This document shows, piece by piece, positions 24,980-32,631 of a stretch of DNA of 64,000 nt. The stretch's first letter is position 1; each line of letters starts with the position of its first letter. The stretch covers positions 262,980 to 326,979 of the forward strand of contig NZ_AOMD01000030.1 in NCBI RefSeq assembly GCF_000336915.1, in the 5' to 3' direction. This DNA comes from Halococcus saccharolyticus DSM 5350 (GTDB taxonomy: Archaea; Halobacteriota; Halobacteria; Halobacteriales; Halococcaceae). A model generated the notes under the pieces. The model searched no databases and had not been told where the DNA came from. It saw only the letters and a program-made list of their open reading frames with translations. Both the position numbers and the translations under genes were made by a program.

Positions 24980-25178
24980 CGACCCTCCCCGCAACCGCGA
25001 GGCACGCCACGAGGAGATCACGGCGTGGGCCGAATACGTCCGGACACATCCCGACAGCGACTGGGGCGACCAGGTGAACAAGTTGGTGAACGCACAGCTC
25101 CAGTCGGCGCGTCACTTCGAGCACGATCGCCCGGACATGGACGACCTCCGCGACTCGCCCCTGTTCGATCGATCGTAG
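24957..25178 (+). CDS. Small protein paired with the nucleotidyltransferase
   Basis: A 73-residue charged protein beginning MTNSSGRDDPPRNREARHEE, with helical segment EITAWAEYVRTHPDSDWGDQVNKL and ending PLFDRS. It is not part of a family I can name. The start lies inside the end of the upstream gene in another frame, so expression is likely coupled. By position it could be the partner (antitoxin or toxin) of the nucleotidyltransferase; that is inference from arrangement only. Confidence 0.6.
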   Translation: MTNSSGRDDPPRNREARHEEITAWAEYVRTHPDSDWGDQVNKLVNAQLQSARHFEHDRPDMDDLRDSPLFDRS

Positions 25179-25256
25179 CCGATCGAGTATCCCCGGCGGC
25201 AAGGGTTGCAAGAAGTAAGCCGACCACTCTTTGCTCGCGAGGACGTACCGCTCTCG

Positions 25257-25925
25257 ATGAGTCACGACACCGTCGCAAGCGACGCCGATCCGAACGCCGA
25301 CACGCTCACGATGTACGCGGACTACGTCTGCCCGTTCTGTTATCTCGGGGAGGCCTCGCTGGCACAGTACCGCGAGGAGCGCGACGAACCCCTCAACGTC
25401 GAGTGGCACCCCTTCGACCTCCGGAGCCGCGAGCGAGGGCCGGACGGTGAGATCGATCCAGCGGCCGACAGCGGTAAGGACGACGAGTATTACGAGCAGG
25501 CCAGGGAGAACGTCCGGCGACTCCAGGAGGAGTACGACGTCGAGATGAGTCTCGAGATCGCCGAGGACGTCGACTCGAAGAACGCCCAGCAGGCGGCGCT
25601 GTTCGTCCGGGAGGAGTATCCCGAGGCGTTCGCAACGTTCCACGAACGAGTGTTCGACGCGCTCTGGCAGGACGAACGCGACATCGGCGACCCCGATGTA
25701 CTCGCCGAGATCGCGGCCGACGTCGGATCGGCCGACGGCGAGGGGATCGATCCGGATGCCCTCCGGGCAGCGATCGACGATCCCGAGCGCGAGACGGCGC
25801 TCGAAAAGCGATTTCGGGAGGCCCAGCAGACGGGAATCACAGGAGTCCCGACGTTCGCCTACGACGGCCACGCCGCTCGCGGGGCCGTCCCGCCCGAGCA
25901 TCTCCGGCGGCTCATCGAGGGCTGA
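25257..25925 (+). CDS. DsbA/FrnE-family thioredoxin-fold oxidoreductase
   Basis: The 222-residue protein has the active site CPFC (residues 25-28) in the DYVCPFCYLG context, a long helical insert and the cis-proline loop GITGVPTF, the pattern of FrnE-like 2-hydroxychromene isomerase/DsbA family members. No signal peptide, so it acts in the cytoplasm, probably on disulfides or a glutathione-like thiol. The ATG at 25257 is preferred over 25206. Its last 14 bases overlap the end of the convergent flavoprotein gene. Confidence 0.87.
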   Translation: MSHDTVASDADPNADTLTMYADYVCPFCYLGEASLAQYREERDEPLNVEWHPFDLRSRERGPDGEIDPAADSGKDDEYYEQARENVRRLQEEYDVEMSLEIAEDVDSKNAQQAALFVREEYPEAFATFHERVFDALWQDERDIGDPDVLAEIAADVGSADGEGIDPDALRAAIDDPERETALEKRFREAQQTGITGVPTFAYDGHAARGAVPPEHLRRLIEG

Positions 25926-27615
25926 GCCACGACACGATCGACGGCACCTGAGGAGCGAACCGCCGGCCAGCACGGGCGACCGTCCGGCCGGCCTCACCGG
26001 GATGATCCTGTCCGAGTTGATAACCGATCTCGTCCTGGCGCTTCGGAGCGTCGAAGACCGACGGTTCGTCGAACGCGAACAGTTCGCACAGTTCGGCGTC
26101 GACGTCCGCATCGGCGAGGATCGCGTTGGTGGCGCGCCGTGCGGCCTCGTTCGCGCCCTCCATGCTGGCGAGGTCAGTGGTTGTCCGGACGTAATCGGCA
26201 GCGAGAACGAAGTTGTCGGCCGCCGTCCGCGCGTCGGGCCGATGGCGGAGCGAGCGGACAGTGTTGAGCAGCAGCGGTTCGTGGTTCGCTGCGACGGTTC
26301 CTGCCGAACCGAACTCGATCGCGGGATCGAGAAACCAGTCCACGAGGTCGGTCTCGTCGAGGCTGCCGGTTTCGAGGTGGTCGTCGAGCTGGGCGAGCAC
26401 CTCGGTTTTGATCTCCTCGGCGGTACACTCGCGAGCCGGCTTGTCGTAGACGATTCCAGGGGAGTTCCAATCGGAGATGCAGATCGAGAGGATTCCTTCC
26501 ACCTGACCGTCGCCGTAGTCGTCGGGATCGAACTCGCTCCAGAACTGGCGCTGGGAGATCGAGGTGAGCGACCACGGCGCGTCGAGGTAAACACCGTGAC
26601 CGTGGACGTCGGTCGAATCCTCGGCGAGGTAGAACTGGATCCCGTTCATCCACGCGGTGTCGAGCCCGTCGAGCCGGGAGAGCGACGGTGCGGCCGCCAC
26701 GAGATCGGGCGTGCGGAGATCGACCATCACCTCGACCGGGACCGCACCGATGTAGTAGTCCGCCGCGATCCGTTCGGTCTCGCCATCGCGGCCGACTGTC
26801 ACGCCGGTCACCCGGTCGGTGTCGGTGTGGATCTCGCGGACGGGGGTTTCGGGACGGAGCGCCACGCCGAGATCGTCGAGATACGTGACCCAGGGATCGA
26901 TCCAGACCTCGCTCGACGGGCCGTCGAGCAGCGAGTCGGCGTCGACGGTCGAATCGACCAGGCCCCGAAACAGCTGGAGGTAGATCCGGCCGATGGTTCT
27001 CGTCGAACTCTTCTCGGGTCGCATCGCCACCAGCGACTGGGTGACGCCGTAGCCGAGGCGTTTCTGGTACGCTGGCGACATGTTCTCCGCGTCGATGAAC
27101 TCCCACCACGAGATTTTGTCGTACTCCTCGCGCCGGCGGCGCTCGCACGAGGTCGCGAACTGGAGCAGTCGACTCGCGAAGAAGGCTTGCTCGTGTTCGG
27201 AGATGAGCTCGCGCGCGAAGAGGTTGCCGAGCAGCCGTCGCCAGCCCGCGATCGACTCCGGAGTTTCGGTCGGGAACACCTCCGGCCGGCCAGTTTCGGC
27301 CATCAGCATCTGGGTCGTGGGTTCGAGGTTGTCGTAGACGCCCTCGGGATTGTCGCCGTAGGGAATCCGCTTCATCGAGTCGGTGAGGTGGCGATAAAAG
27401 CCCGGAAAGAACCGGAAACCGTGTTCTCCGGGTAGCGGTTTCCGATCGGCGGTCGCGGAGCCGGGAACCGGAATGGAACGGGCCTTGCCGCCGAAACGCT
27501 CGCGCGCCTCGTACACCGTGACGTCGAAGCCGCGCTCGCCGAGTTCTTGGGCCGCGCTCAGCCCGCCGACGCCCCCGCCGAGTACCGCAACGGTCGGTGT
27601 CGTTGAACCCCCCAT
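25912..27615 (-). CDS. FAD-dependent amine oxidase / phytoene desaturase-like oxidoreductase
   Basis: The 567-residue protein begins with an ADP-binding fold AVLGGGVGGLSAAQ (GxGxxG at 13-18) and EARERFGGKARS, followed by GEHGFRFFPGFYRH, typical of the NAD(P)-binding Rossmann amine-oxidase/phytoene-desaturase superfamily. The substrate is unclear; carotenoid or hopanoid-type desaturation/dehydroxylation enzymes share the fold, but no carotenoid genes are near. The ATG at 27615 is preferred over an upstream extension to 27693. Confidence 0.83.
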   Translation of the reverse strand: MGGSTTPTVAVLGGGVGGLSAAQELGERGFDVTVYEARERFGGKARSIPVPGSATADRKPLPGEHGFRFFPGFYRHLTDSMKRIPYGDNPEGVYDNLEPTTQMLMAETGRPEVFPTETPESIAGWRRLLGNLFARELISEHEQAFFASRLLQFATSCERRRREEYDKISWWEFIDAENMSPAYQKRLGYGVTQSLVAMRPEKSSTRTIGRIYLQLFRGLVDSTVDADSLLDGPSSEVWIDPWVTYLDDLGVALRPETPVREIHTDTDRVTGVTVGRDGETERIAADYYIGAVPVEVMVDLRTPDLVAAAPSLSRLDGLDTAWMNGIQFYLAEDSTDVHGHGVYLDAPWSLTSISQRQFWSEFDPDDYGDGQVEGILSICISDWNSPGIVYDKPARECTAEEIKTEVLAQLDDHLETGSLDETDLVDWFLDPAIEFGSAGTVAANHEPLLLNTVRSLRHRPDARTAADNFVLAADYVRTTTDLASMEGANEAARRATNAILADADVDAELCELFAFDEPSVFDAPKRQDEIGYQLGQDHPGEAGRTVARAGRRFAPQVPSIVSWLSPR

Positions 27616-27711
27616 TGGTGACTCATCCGATAACGGGGTTCCGGCCCGTAAAACGTTGTGCTGGCGGCTATCGCTACCGAATTCGTGGCTCACGACGATC
27701 GAACGCCAGCG

Positions 27712-27718
27712 CTAAGTA
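27712..27718 (+). promoter_or_regulatory. TATA box for the HypE-like/thiDN operon
   Basis: CTAAGTA, 22-28 bases before the ATG at 27740. The spacing supports the second ATG (27740) rather than 27734 as start. Confidence 0.4.
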
Positions 27719-27739
27719 TCACTCGGTGGTATCATGAGT

Positions 27740-28768
27740 ATGAGCGAACTGGGCAAGGTCGACCGCGAGTTCTTCGATTCGCACATCTATCCACGTCTCG
27801 GGGCCGATCGCGACGACGTGCGGCTCGGTCCCCAGCACGGCGTCGACTTCGCGGTGATCGATGTCGGCGATCGGACCGTCGTCACCGCGACCGACCCCGT
27901 GTTCGTGATGCCCTCGCTCGGGTTCGAGCGCGCGGCGTGGTTCGCCTTCCATGTCCTCATGAGCGACGTCGCGGTCTCGGGCATCCAGCCGACGCACCTC
28001 TCGATCGATCTGAACCTTCCGCCGGAGATCACCGACGAGGAGTTCGAACAGGTGTGGAAGACGTTCGACGCCGAGGCAACGGAACTGGGTGTGAACGTCG
28101 TCACCGGCCACACCGGTAGGTACGCGGGTTGTACGTATCCGATGGTGGGCGGCGGAACGGTACTCGGCGTCGGCGATCCCGCTGATCTCGTGCGACCGGA
28201 CGGCGCGCGACCGGGCGACAGAGTGCTCGTCACGAAGGGACCGGCGATCGAGGCTACCGGCCTCCTCTCGATCCAGTTCGAGGAACTCATGCGCCACGAC
28301 CTCGCTGCCGACGAGATCGCGGCCGCCACCGACCGCTTCGACGACATGAGTCCGGTCCGGGACGCGCTGACCGCGGCCGCCGCCGGGCCGGTGACCGCGA
28401 TGCACGACGCGACCGAGTGTGGCGTCTTCGGCGGGCTCTACGAGATGGCGCGTGCGGGCGGGGTCCACCTCGATGTCGAGACCGATTCGATCCCCGTCCA
28501 GCCAGGCGTCGAGGCGGCATGCGAATTCTTCGACATCGATCCGTGGATCGCGATCAGCGAGGGGACCCTCCTCCTCACGGTGGCTCCCGAGGGCGTCGAT
28601 AGCGTGCTCGCCGCACTCGATGACGAGGGAATCCCGGCAGCTGAGGCCGGAGTGGTCTCCGAGGGCTCAGGTGTCACGGTCGACGGCGAGGAAATCAACC
28701 ACCCCGAACGCGATCCGTTCTGGGCCACCTTCGAGGAGTACATGGGGAAGCTGGAGGACGAGACATGA
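27740..28768 (+). CDS. AIR synthase-related protein (PurM/HypE superfamily)
   Basis: The 342-residue protein has the PurM-like ATP-binding N-domain (DRTVVTATDPVFVMPSLGF, VLMSDVAVSGIQP) and C-domain (GPVTAMHDATECGVFGGLYE, EGTLLLTV). It resembles HypE and related ATP-using enzymes, but no hydrogenase genes occur here and the C-terminal PRIC-type cysteine of HypE is missing, so classic HypE function is excluded. Its stop overlaps the thiDN start (ATGA), which points to a role near thiamine metabolism. Precise reaction unknown. Confidence 0.82.
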   Translation: MSELGKVDREFFDSHIYPRLGADRDDVRLGPQHGVDFAVIDVGDRTVVTATDPVFVMPSLGFERAAWFAFHVLMSDVAVSGIQPTHLSIDLNLPPEITDEEFEQVWKTFDAEATELGVNVVTGHTGRYAGCTYPMVGGGTVLGVGDPADLVRPDGARPGDRVLVTKGPAIEATGLLSIQFEELMRHDLAADEIAAATDRFDDMSPVRDALTAAAAGPVTAMHDATECGVFGGLYEMARAGGVHLDVETDSIPVQPGVEAACEFFDIDPWIAISEGTLLLTVAPEGVDSVLAALDDEGIPAAEAGVVSEGSGVTVDGEEINHPERDPFWATFEEYMGKLEDET

Positions 28769-30129
28769 CCCGCGAGCCGGCACCCGTCTCGCGCCCGGTC
28801 GGGCTCACGATCGCGAGCAGCGATTCTGGGGGTGGGGCGGGAATTCAAGCCGACCTGAAGACGATGGAGGCTTGCGGCGCGTTCGGGACGAGCGTGATCG
28901 TCGCCACGACGGCCCAGAACACCCGGGGCGTCGACTCGGTCCACGTCCTCCCGATCGACGAGATCGACGCCCAGTACGCGGCCATCACGACCGACTTCGA
29001 TCTCGGAGGGGTGAAGACCGGAATGCTCGCCACGGCCGATGTCGTCGAGACCGTGACCGGCTACGCCCGCGACCTCGACGCGCCGCTCGTGGTCGATCCA
29101 GTGATGGTGGCGGCCTCGGGCGATCGGTTGCTCGAACCCGAGGGCGAGAATGCCTACGAGGACTTGGTCGGTGAGGCGGCGCTGGTGACGCCGAACGCGG
29201 ACGAGTGCGCGGTGCTCACCGGAACCGAACCTGAGGACGAGGTGAGCGCACGCGAAGCGGGCGAGCAGTTGGTCGAGATGGGTGCGGACGCGGCGCTGAT
29301 CAAGGGTGGACACGTTCCTGGCGAGACGGCAATGGACGTGCTCGTGACCGGCGATGGAGCGACGGTCTACGAGCACCCACGAGTCGAGACCGACGCGACC
29401 CACGGATCGGGCTGTACGCTCGCCAGCGCGATCACCGCGCGTCTGGCCCACGACGATACGCTCGATGCGGCCGTCGAAGACGGATTGGCGCTCATGGAGC
29501 GCGCGATCCGGTACCCGCTCGACGTCGGCAAAGGGCCCGGCGCGGTCCACCACTACGCCGATCTCCGCAATCGTGCGGCGCGCGAACCCACCGCCGAGAC
29601 CGTCGCTGGCGTGGTCGAGGCGCTGGTCGAGCGCGACGTCAGCCCGCTCGTTCCCGAGGTCGGGATGAACGTCGTCGGCGCGACACCGTACGCCGAACGG
29701 GTGAACGAGACCGCCGCGGTCGAGGGCCGGATCACGCGGACGCTGTCGGGCGTGAACCCGAATCGCGGGGTGCGCTTCGGCGCGTCGAGCCACGTCGCAC
29801 GATTTCTGCTCGCCGCCCGCGAGTTCGACAGTGAATTGCGGTTCGCCGTCAACTGCCGATTCGACGACGACGTGGAGGCATCGCTCGACGCGCTCGACTG
29901 GTCGGTCGCCAAGTACGATCGGAGCGAGGAACCCGAGCAGGTGAAAGCAGCCGACGAAGGCACGATGGGATGGGGCGCGCGCCAGGCGTTCGATCGCTCC
30001 GAGACGCCGGCTGCGGTGATCGACCGCGGCGAGGTGGGGAAGGAAGCGATCGTCAAACTCGTCGCGGCGAATGGGGAAACGCTGACCGAGCGGGCGCTTT
30101 CGTTGCTCGACGTGCTCGAAAACGCCTAA
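28765..30129 (+). CDS. thiDN: Bifunctional HMP-P kinase / thiamine-phosphate synthase (ThiD-ThiN)
   Basis: The 454-residue fusion carries an N-terminal ThiD kinase (SDSGGGAGIQADLK near the start, VDPVMVAASGDRL, and the C-terminal THGSGCTLASAI motif) in about residues 1-265, and a ThiN domain from about residue 275 (SPLVPEVGMNVVGATPYA, RFGASSHVARFLL). ThiD phosphorylates hydroxymethylpyrimidine and its phosphate; ThiN joins the product with thiazole phosphate and replaces ThiE in archaea. Overlaps the AIR-synthase-like gene by four bases. Confidence 0.93.
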   Translation: MTREPAPVSRPVGLTIASSDSGGGAGIQADLKTMEACGAFGTSVIVATTAQNTRGVDSVHVLPIDEIDAQYAAITTDFDLGGVKTGMLATADVVETVTGYARDLDAPLVVDPVMVAASGDRLLEPEGENAYEDLVGEAALVTPNADECAVLTGTEPEDEVSAREAGEQLVEMGADAALIKGGHVPGETAMDVLVTGDGATVYEHPRVETDATHGSGCTLASAITARLAHDDTLDAAVEDGLALMERAIRYPLDVGKGPGAVHHYADLRNRAAREPTAETVAGVVEALVERDVSPLVPEVGMNVVGATPYAERVNETAAVEGRITRTLSGVNPNRGVRFGASSHVARFLLAAREFDSELRFAVNCRFDDDVEASLDALDWSVAKYDRSEEPEQVKAADEGTMGWGARQAFDRSETPAAVIDRGEVGKEAIVKLVAANGETLTERALSLLDVLENA

Positions 30130-30147
30130 GCGTCCCCCGTCTCGTCA

Positions 30148-31185
30148 TCAGACCCGCCGGGTGAGCACGAACAGCAACAGCGCCATCAACACCGATCCGA
30201 GGAGTGCTTCGATGCCGGCGATCGCCCGCGCACCCGCCCCGATCGGTTGTATGTCGCCGTAGCTGAGCGTGGAAAACGTGACGACACTGAAGTAGAGGCC
30301 GTTGTAGAACACGCGCACCAGCTGGCCCGGTGTCGCCGCGAGAACGTCCGCGACTGGCTGTTCGAACCCATACGTTCCGGAGTCCGTGCGCAGCCCACCG
30401 GTCAGCGGATACAGGATTCCGGAACATCCCATCACCACGACCGAGCTCGTGACGACCCGCGTAGGGCTGGTTCCGTACCGCATCACCCACCGCGAGCCTT
30501 CGAGTTTGAGCGCACGGAGGTACTCGCCGCTCGCCCACGCCGCCCGTCTCCGAGAGCTCTTCTCGCCGAGATAACACGCCCGCGACCGCTGCGGGAGGGC
30601 GTCCTGCTCGAACAGCCGACGGAGCTCCCGGTAGGTCCAACTCGCCGCTTCGAGCGTTGCGACCCGCGTCTCGCGGTCTTCGATGTCGTCGACGAGGCTC
30701 TCGTAGATCACTCGGTCGCCGAAGTCGGTCGCGCGGTCGAGGCGCACGTCGGTGAAGCTGGCGCGGTAGAGCTTCGTCCCGTCGAGACTCGCCTCCCGGA
30801 GATCGATGTCGTCGAACGTCGCCCCTTCCACGTCGGCCGCGTCGAAGCGCGCTCGGCGGGCGTCAACCCGATCGAACGTCGCCCGCCGACAGTCCGCGCC
30901 GGTGAGATCGGCTCCACGGAGGGTTGCACCGGTGAAGTCCGCCCCGACGAGACTTCGCCCGCGCAACCACGACGCGCCCGTGAGGTCCGCCCCGCGGAGG
31001 TCAGCCCCGTCGAGGCGTTCGTCCGGTTCGGGTCGGTGGGCATCGAGGGCTTCGCGCGTCTTCGGGCCGTTGCCGTGCCAGAAACACCGATCGTCGTCGC
31101 CACGCACTGGCCGCCAGCAACGTGCCGTGCCCCGATTCGTGAGCAGTTCCACGTCCTCGACGTAGCCGCATCGTGTCTCGGACAT
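30148..31185 (-). CDS. Pentapeptide-repeat protein fused to a two-helix ion channel
   Basis: The 345-residue protein has an N-terminal Cys/His segment (CGYVEDVELL, CWRPVRG, CFWHGNG), then pentapeptide repeats from about residue 58 to 150 (LDGADLRGADLTGASW style), a helical basic stretch, and a C-terminal pore module: one hydrophobic helix at about 240-260, a pore loop with the filter-like TLSYGD, and a last helix (ALLGSVLMALLLFVLTRRV). This is the ion-channel (Ion_trans_2) layout of potassium channels, with LSYGD in place of the common TVGYGD. A TATA-like CTATAA at 31210-31216 lies 25-31 bases upstream. Confidence 0.88.
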   Translation of the reverse strand: MSETRCGYVEDVELLTNRGTARCWRPVRGDDDRCFWHGNGPKTREALDAHRPEPDERLDGADLRGADLTGASWLRGRSLVGADFTGATLRGADLTGADCRRATFDRVDARRARFDAADVEGATFDDIDLREASLDGTKLYRASFTDVRLDRATDFGDRVIYESLVDDIEDRETRVATLEAASWTYRELRRLFEQDALPQRSRACYLGEKSSRRRAAWASGEYLRALKLEGSRWVMRYGTSPTRVVTSSVVVMGCSGILYPLTGGLRTDSGTYGFEQPVADVLAATPGQLVRVFYNGLYFSVVTFSTLSYGDIQPIGAGARAIAGIEALLGSVLMALLLFVLTRRV

Positions 31186-31257
31186 CGTTCGGAACTGGCC
31201 TGAGAACCGTTATAGGCTTTTTAGCCGTGACGGGCGAACGTGGCCGGTAGCAGGCAC

Positions 31258-31953
31258 TTACTGGTTCGGAACGTGTCGGGTGAGGGTGTTTCGGACGATC
31301 AGTACGACGAACAGCGCCATGCCGCCCACAGCGATCGCGAACACGAGGTTCGAGAGCGCGGCCGTCACGGCGCGATCGAGCAGCGTCGTCGACCACCGGA
31401 GCAGTAGTTGCGACGGCAGCACCTCCTGGCCGGTGACGACGAGCGCCGCGACGCCCGCGGCGAACAGGCCGCTCCCGATGCCGGAGTAGGCCGCGAACTT
31501 CCCGGCATGCATCCTCGCGATCCCGGCGGGAATCGAGATCACCGAGCGGAGCACTGGGAGGAGGCGACCCCAGAACACCGACGACTCGCCGTACCGGCGG
31601 AACCAGCGCCTGGCGCGCACGAGATCGTCATCGGAGACCCGGACGTAGTTCCCGTACCGGTCGATGACCGGCTGGTGGGCCGCATCGAAGACGTAGTACG
31701 CGAACAGACTGCCGACCGTGGCCCCGGCGGTCGCCGCGAGCACGAACGCGGCGAAGCTCGCGGGGCCATCGACGAGCGTCGCGGCCGCGACGGGGACGAC
31801 GAGTTCGCTCGGGATGAACGGAAAGAGCAGCGAGGTTTCGAGGAACATGAAGACGAACAGCGCGAGGAGCCCATAGCGAGCGACGAGATCGGTCGCCGTT
31901 CGTCCGAGGTCGCCCCAGTCACCGAACCCGTCCCACCAGCCGAGATCGGCCAT
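31258..31953 (-). CDS. DedA family membrane protein
   Basis: The 231-residue protein has the DedA/VTT core: FLETSLLFPFIPSELVVP near residue 38, an amphipathic region with RARRWFRRYGESSVFWGRLLPVLRSVISIPAGI, and four or five membrane segments. DedA proteins act as lipid scramblases/transporters in cell-envelope maintenance. The start MADLGWWDGF at 31953 is chosen; longer frames are Arg-rich. Confidence 0.88.
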   Translation of the reverse strand: MADLGWWDGFGDWGDLGRTATDLVARYGLLALFVFMFLETSLLFPFIPSELVVPVAAATLVDGPASFAAFVLAATAGATVGSLFAYYVFDAAHQPVIDRYGNYVRVSDDDLVRARRWFRRYGESSVFWGRLLPVLRSVISIPAGIARMHAGKFAAYSGIGSGLFAAGVAALVVTGQEVLPSQLLLRWSTTLLDRAVTAALSNLVFAIAVGGMALFVVLIVRNTLTRHVPNQ

Positions 31954-32152
31954 CGCTGGCTCGATGGCCACACGAAGGACACACTCGACGACCATTCGTC
32001 GGCCGTACGCGCATCCGACGTTTCTTCGTTCTGCATTGCGTCGCCTGGTTTCGATCGCTGATGTCTGCGCTCCCCCTACACTCGGTCGACGTGGCTCGAC
32101 ACGCTCGCGGCGAACGCGGGACGGCTCCTGGTCGGCTTCGTCGACGGGACGA

Positions 32153-32509
32153 TCAGTCGTCGTTCGTCGGTCGCCGCTCGCCGGTCGTCCCGTCATCGAC
32201 GTGCTGGCCCCAGAACCCGTCGTGTTTCTCGACGACGAGATCGCCCTCGACACGGGTCCGGCAGGCGAGTCGGAGGCCGGAATCGGGCGAATGCGGCGGG
32301 AAAGAGAGTCGGCGACGCTCGCGGTCGTCCATGTCGCTGACCGGTCCGTCGATCGCGACCGCGCAGGTCCCGCAGGTGGCGTGGCCACCGCAGTTCAGCG
32401 TGCTCGACGCACCGTTGTGTGGTGATTCGCCCGTAACGAGGAGCGCGTCCCGGAGGTTCGCCTCCTCTTCACACTCGATCTCGCGCCCGTCGAACGCGAT
32501 GGTTGGCAT
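32153..32509 (-). CDS. 2Fe-2S ferredoxin
   Basis: The 118-residue plant-type ferredoxin has the four cluster cysteines at residues 40, 46, 49 and 83 (CGGHATCGTC, then a distal LACRTRV). It is shorter than the well-known 128-residue haloarchaeal ferredoxin and lacks its acidic insertion, so it may be an adrenodoxin/Isc-like or dioxygenase-type electron carrier. Stands alone and divergent from mutS. Confidence 0.9.
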   Translation of the reverse strand: MPTIAFDGREIECEEEANLRDALLVTGESPHNGASSTLNCGGHATCGTCAVAIDGPVSDMDDRERRRLSFPPHSPDSGLRLACRTRVEGDLVVEKHDGFWGQHVDDGTTGERRPTNDD

Positions 32510-32601
32510 ACCGTCTCACAGTTCTCGGGAGACAAATCCCTGTCGCGGTCGAGCCACGATTCGACGCGAGCGACGATCAGTTCCACCCCGGAACCCACAG
32601 G

Positions 32602-32607
32602 CTTTAG
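32602..32607 (+). promoter_or_regulatory. TATA box for mutS
   Basis: CTTTAG, 25-30 bases before the mutS ATG, consistent with a leaderless mutS-mutL transcript. Confidence 0.5.
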
Positions 32608-32631
32608 CGCTCGGGTGCGCCGGATACGGAC

